Shown here: in pieces, positions 1 through 3,998 of the stretch | Layout: the number at the start of each line of letters is the position of its first letter | Position numbering within the stretch: position 1 is the stretch's first letter | DNA from: an uncultured Muribaculaceae bacterium | Lineage (GTDB): Bacteria > Bacteroidota > Bacteroidia > Bacteroidales > Muribaculaceae | Assembly (NCBI GenBank): GCA_905207535.1 | Contig: CAJLLX010000095.1 | Coordinates: 1 to 7,520, forward strand | Direction of reading: 5' to 3' | DNA length: 7,520 bases | Notes under the pieces: generated by a model | The model's database searches: none | What the model was told of the DNA's origin: nothing | Seen by the model: only the letters and a program-made list of their open reading frames with translations | Translations under genes and position numbers: made by a program

Positions 1-1
1 A

Positions 2-99
2 GGGGTTAGGGATTAGGGGTTAGGGATTAAGGATTAGGGATTAGGGGTTAGGGATTAGGGGTTAGGGATTAGGGATTAGGGGGTAGGGGGTAGGAATTA
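2..99 (+). repeat. Heptanucleotide tandem array GGG(G/A)TTA, telomere-like
   Basis: Fourteen head-to-tail 7-nt units can be read directly. Most are GGGGTTA or GGGATTA. One is AGGATTA (30-36), and the last three are decayed (GGGGGTA twice, then GGAATTA). The two main units alternate, giving a 14-nt higher-order unit GGGGTTAGGGATTA at 2-15, 16-29, 44-57 and 58-71. Decay towards the gene continues as degenerate G-rich sequence to about 118. The array contains in-frame TAG stops, so it is not coding. The G-rich strand is the coding strand of the downstream gene, and its regularly spaced GGG runs could form G-quadruplexes in DNA or in a leader RNA. The left end is cut by the window, so the array may be longer. 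Confidence 0.95.
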
Positions 100-149
100 G
101 ATGAATGGGGGTGTGGGGCATGGAAAACAAAGAAAGAAGCAGGATGGGT

Positions 150-1160
150 ATGAATAAAGAAAAGATTGAGGGGAAGAGGCTGCTGGTGACGGGCGCCGGA
201 GGATTTATCGGCGGATTTATCGCCGCTGAAGGGTTGCGCCGCGGCATGGACGTGACCGTGGCCATACGCGCCACCACATCAAGGCGTTATCTCACCGACA
301 GCCGCCTCCACTTCCTGGTGCTCGACTACGACAACCGCGCCTCGATGGAGAAAGCCATCAAGGGGGAGCAGCCGTGGGACTATATCATCTATAACCTCGG
401 CGCCACCAAGGCCGTCAACTATCTCGATTTCAAGCGGATAAACTACGAATACCTGCGCACCTTCTGCGAGGTGCTCAAGGCCACCGATCATGTGCCCGAA
501 AGGTTGCTCTACATGAGTTCACTCTCGGCCCTCGGCGCCGGCGACGAGAAGGGGTACTCCCCTATCACCAACGACATGCGGCCTCACCCCGACACCCGCT
601 ACGGCCAGAGCAAAATCATGGCCGAGCAGTATCTGGAGCATTTCGCCGGCATCCCCTACATAAACTTCCGCCCCACAGGCGTTTACGGTCCTCACGAGAA
701 AGACTATCTGATGATGGTCAAGAGCATCGACCGCCACTTCGACTTCGGCGTGGGCTACCGCAAGCAGATGCTGACCTTCATCTACGTCGACGACCTGGTG
801 GAGGCAATGTTCGACGCCCTCGCCTCGGGGGTGAAAAACAAAAAATATATCATCTCGGAAGACCGCGCCTACACCCAGAAGGAATTTCGCGACATCGTGG
901 CCCAAGAGTTGGGCGGCAAGTGGGTAATACCCGTCAAAGTGCCCATCTGGGGGCTGTGGGTGGTGTCGGCCGTGGCCGAGAAGATCGGCAAAATGCGGCT
1001 GAAGACCTCCACGCTCAATCTCGACAAATTTAAAATCATGCGCCAGCGCAACTGGACCGCCGACATCTCCGATGCCGTGGCCGACTTTGGTTTCGCGCCC
1101 AAGGTGGACCTTCGCGAAGGGATCCGGCGCACCGTAGAGGCGTACCGCCGCAACGAATAA
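150..1160 (+). CDS. NAD(P)-dependent epimerase/dehydratase family protein (extended SDR)
   Basis: This is a 336-residue protein from the chosen start, typical in length for extended short-chain dehydrogenases. The nucleotide-binding motif GAGGFIG sits at residues 15-21, right after a short N-terminal beta strand (KRLLVTG). The catalytic YxxxK is Y151-G-Q-S-K155, and a serine-rich SSLS at 123-126 supplies the usual active-site Ser. The segment NFRPTGVYGP followed by FIYVDDLVEAM is characteristic of the sugar-nucleotide epimerase and 3-beta-HSD-like branch. The substrate cannot be deduced; a cytoplasmic NAD(P)-linked epimerase, dehydratase or reductase on a sugar nucleotide or lipid-linked substrate is the inference. 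In-frame ATGs also occur at 105, 120 and 144. The one at 105 lies in decayed repeat sequence and would add MGVWG. ATG 150 was chosen because it follows A-rich DNA and lies about 11 residues before the first beta strand. It begins a compact group with the membrane protein and sirtuin downstream. Confidence 0.88.
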   Translation: MNKEKIEGKRLLVTGAGGFIGGFIAAEGLRRGMDVTVAIRATTSRRYLTDSRLHFLVLDYDNRASMEKAIKGEQPWDYIIYNLGATKAVNYLDFKRINYEYLRTFCEVLKATDHVPERLLYMSSLSALGAGDEKGYSPITNDMRPHPDTRYGQSKIMAEQYLEHFAGIPYINFRPTGVYGPHEKDYLMMVKSIDRHFDFGVGYRKQMLTFIYVDDLVEAMFDALASGVKNKKYIISEDRAYTQKEFRDIVAQELGGKWVIPVKVPIWGLWVVSAVAEKIGKMRLKTSTLNLDKFKIMRQRNWTADISDAVADFGFAPKVDLREGIRRTVEAYRRNE

Positions 1161-1177
1161 CCAACTCCGCTAAAACA

Positions 1178-1474
1178 ATGGACGACAGCGATATAAACAG
1201 CATCGGCGGCCCGAGGGTGCCCTGGTGGATGTATGTGGTGATAGTGGCATGCATGGTGCCCGGCCTGTGCTTCCCGTGGGCGCTGTCGCTGGCCGACGCC
1301 GGTGACAGCGTGGTGAGGTGGCTCGTGTGGCTCTATCCGGCTTATGTGCTGCTGTCGGGGCTCTTAGCATGGCAATGCTACGGCCGTCGCAGCGTGCTCA
1401 CATGGATAGTGCTGACGCTGCTGGTGCTGAGCCACGCCGGGATGTACACGCTGACATTCATGCCGATAGGATAG
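1178..1474 (+). CDS. Small three-helix membrane protein, function unknown
   Basis: This 98-residue protein is not a family I can name. Three hydrophobic segments are clear: about residues 16-38 (begins WWMYVVIV), 46-67 (VVRWLVWLYPAYVLL) and 73-94 (VLTWIVLTLLVLSHAGMYTL). An acidic N-terminus (MDDSD) precedes the first helix, and the loop between helices 2 and 3 carries GRR. By the positive-inside rule that loop would be cytoplasmic, which puts the N-terminus outside; this topology is a weak inference. It has no visible catalytic motif and no signal peptide separate from helix 1. It starts only 17 bases after the epimerase stop and lies in the same orientation, so the two are probably co-transcribed. 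Tryptophan and proline placement and coding-like GC at third positions support a real gene. A frame overlapping its 3' half is rejected elsewhere. Confidence 0.72.
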   Translation: MDDSDINSIGGPRVPWWMYVVIVACMVPGLCFPWALSLADAGDSVVRWLVWLYPAYVLLSGLLAWQCYGRRSVLTWIVLTLLVLSHAGMYTLTFMPIG

Positions 1475-1552
1475 GATGGAAGCAGCAGGGCATGAACAAG
1501 GGGATGCCGGCGATGGTTATAACATCAGGGAAACAAATTTATCCGAATCGAT

Positions 1553-2248
1553 ATGAAGAAGAATCTCGTGATCTCTACCGGCGCCGGGATGAGCGCCGAG
1601 AGCGGCATCAGCACCTTCCGCGACGCAGGAGGCCTGTGGGAAAACTACAATGTGATGGATGTGGCCTCGGCCGAGGGATTCGCACGCAATCCCAAGCTGA
1701 TCCACGACTTTTACAACGCGCGACGCCGCGACCTGGTCAAGGCTCAGCCCAACAAGGGGCACCAGGGCCTGGTGGACCTGGAAAAGGATTACAACGTGTA
1801 TGTGATCACCCAGAATGTCGACGACCTGCACGAGCGCGCCGGGAGTAGCCATGTGCTGCACCTCCACGGCGAGCTGATGAAGGTGCGCGCCATCGACGAC
1901 GAGGGAAAGGTGTGGCAGCTCAAGCCCGAAGCGCTGGAGACCTCGCCGGAGACCGTCATCGACGGCCATCGTGTGCGCCCCCATATCGTGTTCTTCCAGG
2001 AGGCGGTGCCCAACATAGTGCCCGCCATAGAGCTTGTGGAGCATGCCGATGTGTTTGTGGTCATCGGCACCAGCATGGCGGTGTATCCCGCCGCCGCGCT
2101 GCTCAACTATGTACGTCCCGGAGTGCCGGTGTATTACATCGACCCGAACCCGGCCAAAGTGCCCGCCGGAGTGAAGGTGCTCAAGATGACCGCCTCCGAA
2201 GGTGTGGAGGAGCTGGCACGCGAGCTGAGAGGTCAGAAGGCAGAGTGA
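1553..2248 (+). CDS. cobB: NAD-dependent protein deacylase, class III sirtuin (CobB/SIRT5-like), zinc-cysteine-less
   Basis: This is a 231-residue Sir2-family enzyme, which uses NAD+ to remove acyl groups from protein lysines in the cytoplasm. The NAD-binding GAGMSAESGISTFRDAGGLW is at residues 10-29, TQNVD at 86-90, the catalytic histidine is H105 (HLHGE), and the late Rossmann motif is GTSMAVYPAA. FYNARRR (53-59) places Y54 and R57 at the positions that in CobB and SIRT5 bind the carboxylate of succinyl or malonyl lysine, so desuccinylase-type activity is the inference. The protein has no cysteine at all, so the four Zn-binding cysteines of typical sirtuins are missing; the segment from about 113 to 140 that should hold them is short and polar. 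Some Bacteroidota homologues, from memory, look similar. The start is the ATG directly preceding KKNLVISTGAG, with no Shine-Dalgarno. It is followed by an intrinsic terminator, so it is probably last in its transcript. Confidence 0.93.
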   Translation: MKKNLVISTGAGMSAESGISTFRDAGGLWENYNVMDVASAEGFARNPKLIHDFYNARRRDLVKAQPNKGHQGLVDLEKDYNVYVITQNVDDLHERAGSSHVLHLHGELMKVRAIDDEGKVWQLKPEALETSPETVIDGHRVRPHIVFFQEAVPNIVPAIELVEHADVFVVIGTSMAVYPAAALLNYVRPGVPVYYIDPNPAKVPAGVKVLKMTASEGVEELARELRGQKAE

Positions 2249-2278
2249 CGAAGTCCGAAGGCTGACGGCTGAAGGGGA
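2230..2278 (+). repeat. Degenerate 7-nt-period repeat across the sirtuin stop codon
   Basis: Seven consecutive heptamers can be laid out: AGGTCAG, AAGGCAG, AGTGACG, AAGTCCG, AAGGCTG, ACGGCTG, AAGGGGA. Position 1 is A in all seven, position 3 is G in six and position 7 is G in six. The array begins inside the sirtuin gene and encodes its final residues (GQKAE), then continues past the TGA at 2246-2248. The first 11 bases, AGGTCAGAAGG, recur directly after the ftsI stop codon at 6100-6110. The periodicity is read by eye and the units are diverged, so confidence is moderate. Confidence 0.5.
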
Positions 2279-2315
2279 AATAGGGGGAAGATTTACATTT
2301 GAAAATTGCAAAAGG

Positions 2316-2355
2316 TGTCAACAGGCACGCGATAGCGCCTGTTGATATTTTTTTT
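2316..2355 (+). terminator. Rho-independent terminator after the sirtuin gene
   Basis: The stem pairs 2316-2326 (TGTCAACAGGC) with 2337-2347 (GCCTGTTGATA), eleven pairs including one G·U. The loop is the ten bases 2327-2336, and an unbroken run of eight T follows at 2348-2355. This is a textbook intrinsic terminator for the + strand. It lies 68 bases after the sirtuin stop and separates the upstream gene group from the dcw cluster. Confidence 0.93.
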
Positions 2356-2384
2356 GTGTCAATGAGTGTTTTTTACTGTTTGAT

Positions 2385-2418
2385 ATTGTAAACCGCTGCA
2401 AAAAAATTCGTAACTTTA
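2385..2418 (+). promoter_or_regulatory. Likely Bacteroidota sigma-ABfr-type promoter for the dcw cluster
   Basis: The Bacteroidota housekeeping consensus has TAnnTTTG at -7 and TTTG/TTG near -33. Here TAACTTTA at 2411-2418 matches the -7 element except for the last base. ATTG at 2385-2388 is a -33 candidate with a 22-base spacer. A stronger TTTG at 2379-2382 is too far upstream. The site sits just after the terminator in an AT-rich island, about 55 bases before the rsmH start, where a cluster promoter is expected. Transcription would begin around 2424-2427. Inference from consensus only. Confidence 0.6.
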
Positions 2419-2440
2419 CACCCAAATATTTCCGCCGGAA

Positions 2441-2456
2441 CCGGCCCTGCGGCCGG
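2441..2456 (+). other. GC-only hairpin in the rsmH 5' leader
   Basis: CCGGCC (2441-2446) and GGCCGG (2451-2456) form a perfect six-pair all-GC stem with the tetraloop CTGC. It sits between the proposed promoter and the rsmH start, ending 16 bases before the ATG, in otherwise AT-rich leader DNA. No T-run follows, so it is not a terminator. It could modulate translation or bind a protein, but nothing in the sequence shows which. Confidence 0.5.
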
Positions 2457-2472
2457 AGCCGATTTCGCCAAA

Positions 2473-3486
2473 ATGGAGACAGCAAAAATGACAGATCAGC
2501 CCTACCACATACCTGCACTTTTCGAGCAGTCGATCGCCGCCCTCGACATCAAGGCCGGCGGCGTGTATGTCGACTGCACGCTCGGCGGCGGCGGCCACAC
2601 CCGCGGTATCCTGCGCGCCATGGCCGAGGCTGAAACGGCTGTAGCGACGCACGGCCCGTGCGTCCTTGAAGACCGCGGCAACGGCCGTCTGCTGTCATTT
2701 GACCAGGATACGGACGCCATACGCCGCGCTTTGGCCGACGAGGAGCTGGCCTCCAACGCGAGTCTCACCTTAGTGCACGGCAACTTCCGCTATCTGCGCA
2801 ACTTTCTGCGCTACTACGGCGCAGAGAAGGTCGACGGCATCCTGGCCGACCTGGGAGTGTCTTTCCACCATTTCGACGACCCCGACCGCGGATTCTCCTT
2901 CCGCTGGGAGGAGGGCGCGCTGGATATGCGCATGAACCGCGACGGCGGCCAGTCTGCGGCACAGCTCATAGCCGATGCCACCGCAGAGCGGCTCGCCGAC
3001 ATCCTCTATCTCTACGGCGAGCTGCGCCAGGCGCGCCAGATGGCCGCAGCGATAGTGAAAGCCCGCAGTCAGGCGCCGATCGACACCGTGAGCCGCCTGC
3101 TCGAGGTGGTAAGGCCGCTGATCAACCCCCGCCAGGAGAAAAAAGAGCTGGCACAGCTCTTCCAGGCCCTGCGCATAGAGGTCAACGGCGAGATCGACGC
3201 CCTGCGCTCGCTGCTGACTCAGGGGCGCGAGGCGCTCAAGCCCGGCGGACGATTCGCCATCATCACCTACCACTCGCTGGAAGACCGACTGGTGAAAAAC
3301 TTCTTCCGCACCGGCAACCTCGAGGGGAAAGAGGATAAAGACTTCTTCGGGCGCAGCCGATCGCCGTTCAGGCTCATCACTTCCAAGCCGATAGTGCCCG
3401 ACGCGGCCGAGATAGAGCGCAATCCCCGCTCGCGCAGCGCCAAGCTGCGAGTGGCCGAGAAGCTTCCCGAAAGCGAACAAGGATAA
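2473..3486 (+). CDS. rsmH: 16S rRNA (cytosine(1402)-N4)-methyltransferase RsmH
   Basis: This 337-residue SAM-dependent enzyme N4-methylates C1402 of 16S rRNA in the decoding centre and is the usual early gene of the dcw cluster. The hallmarks are in order: YHIPALFEQS near the N-terminus, SAM motif VDCTLGGGGHT (33-43), acidic-loop FDQD (76-79), GILADLGVS (122-130), RGFSFRWEEGALDMRM, ITYHSLEDR (264-272), and a C-terminal NPRSRSAKLRVAEK. It looks somewhat longer than the usual 300-315 residues, mainly because of extra sequence at about residues 51-69 between the motif I helix and the FDQD strand. Most of that insert is encoded by a palindromic repeat (2640-2665) and reads AVATHGPCVL in frame. 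ATG 2473 is taken as the start; ATG 2488 (MTDQPYH) is an equally credible alternative and no Shine-Dalgarno decides. An intrinsic terminator and a likely promoter precede it, and mraZ is absent. Confidence 0.96.
   Translation: METAKMTDQPYHIPALFEQSIAALDIKAGGVYVDCTLGGGGHTRGILRAMAEAETAVATHGPCVLEDRGNGRLLSFDQDTDAIRRALADEELASNASLTLVHGNFRYLRNFLRYYGAEKVDGILADLGVSFHHFDDPDRGFSFRWEEGALDMRMNRDGGQSAAQLIADATAERLADILYLYGELRQARQMAAAIVKARSQAPIDTVSRLLEVVRPLINPRQEKKELAQLFQALRIEVNGEIDALRSLLTQGREALKPGGRFAIITYHSLEDRLVKNFFRTGNLEGKEDKDFFGRSRSPFRLITSKPIVPDAAEIERNPRSRSAKLRVAEKLPESEQG
2640..2665 (+). repeat. Intragenic copy of a palindromic repeat inside rsmH
   Basis: The copy reads TGTAGCGACGCAC, then GGCCC, then GTGCGTCC. 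Nine-base arms (2646-2654 and 2656-2664) are perfect reverse complements around a single C. It matches the intergenic element at 6126-6150, read on the opposite strand, at 20 of 21 positions outside the loop, including the TGTAG flank, which is not part of the palindrome. It is translated in frame as V57-A-T-H-G-P-C-V64 and lies within the apparent extra loop of RsmH, so the reading frame is preserved. It is too short to encode anything itself and would behave as a non-autonomous palindromic element. Confidence 0.8.
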
Positions 3487-3561
3487 CAAACCCCGACTGA
3501 CACAACCTGCACCAATAAACACCCATCCACACCACCTGCACACCAATCACACATCAAGCCA

Positions 3562-3906
3562 ATGGCTCAGACCGAACAGAAAAAACGAGACACACTGATG
3601 CTCCGCGCACTGCACGGACGCATACTTTCGGTGGATTTTTTCCGCCGCAACTGGCTCGTGGTGCTCGGCGCAGTGGCCATGCTGATGCTCTACATGAGCA
3701 ACCGCTACACCTGTCAGACGCAGATGGAGAAGATACAGCAGCTGGAAAAAGACCTCGAGGTGGCCAAGACCGAGCGCATCCGCGCCAAGTCGGCCTACAT
3801 GAGCCGCATCCGCGAGTCGCAGATGCAGCATATGGTCGACTCGCTGGGGCTGGGGATCACCGTGCAGGATCAGCCACCCTTCACCCTGGAGCGAGACCCC
3901 GACTGA
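3562..3906 (+). CDS. ftsL: FtsL-like bitopic cell division protein
   Basis: This is a 114-residue protein with a basic cytoplasmic N-terminus (MAQTEQKKR ... FFRRN), one transmembrane helix at about 31-49 (WLVVLGAVAMLMLYMSNRY), then a periplasmic helix with heptad-like hydrophobics (about 52-88, QMEKIQQLEKDLEVAKTERIRAKSAYM). This is the architecture of FtsL/DivIC-type divisome proteins, which pair with FtsB/DivIC and help activate the FtsW–FtsI synthase. The position between rsmH and the PBP gene is the conserved ftsL slot, and Bacteroidota carry a diverged FtsL-like family there. Assignment rests on position, size and topology, since FtsL sequences are poorly conserved. An A/C-rich linker of 75 bases separates it from rsmH and another of 92 bases from ftsI; no Shine-Dalgarno is visible. 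Confidence 0.85.
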   Translation: MAQTEQKKRDTLMLRALHGRILSVDFFRRNWLVVLGAVAMLMLYMSNRYTCQTQMEKIQQLEKDLEVAKTERIRAKSAYMSRIRESQMQHMVDSLGLGITVQDQPPFTLERDPD

Positions 3907-3984
3907 AACTATTACACCAACGACAACCGACCAACGACATAGACAAAACAAACCGAAGCCAATCACCCGCAAAAAAATCCCGAA

Positions 3985-3990
3985 AGAGGT
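3985..3990 (+). promoter_or_regulatory. Shine-Dalgarno-like site for ftsI
   Basis: AGAGGT lies eight bases before the ATG at 3999. It is the clearest purine-rich ribosome-binding site in a window whose other starts have none, and it supports ATG 3999 as the ftsI start. Confidence 0.45.
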
Positions 3991-3998
3991 AACGAACG

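Noticed and set aside
1..99. Heptamer array as a true telomere of a linear replicon
   Set aside because: Bacterial linear replicons end in hairpins or terminal proteins, not in tandem G-rich repeats, and the array decays smoothly into ordinary coding DNA. The left context is unseen, so only the bacterial-repeat interpretation is kept.
62..277. Minus-strand frame starting in the epimerase gene and ending in the heptamer array
   Set aside because: Its C-terminal Pro/Ile/Leu repeats simply reflect the reverse complement of the heptamers.
1318..1848. Plus-strand frame overlapping the membrane protein and the sirtuin N-terminus
   Set aside because: It would conflict with two better-supported genes, and its translation is Arg/Gln/Pro-rich, typical of an out-of-frame read of GC-rich DNA.
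1517..2311. Antisense open frame (264 codons) opposite the sirtuin gene
   Set aside because: It covers a clear Sir2 enzyme on the other strand, its product is His/Leu/Gly-rich low complexity, and its 5' end runs through the sirtuin terminator region.
2356..2472. MraZ operator repeats upstream of rsmH
   Set aside because: No spaced TGGG or GTGGAG-type direct repeats were found between the terminator and the start codon.
2770..3546. Antisense open frame (258 codons) opposite rsmH
   Set aside because: Shadow of the conserved rsmH coding sequence; no domain or sensible start context.
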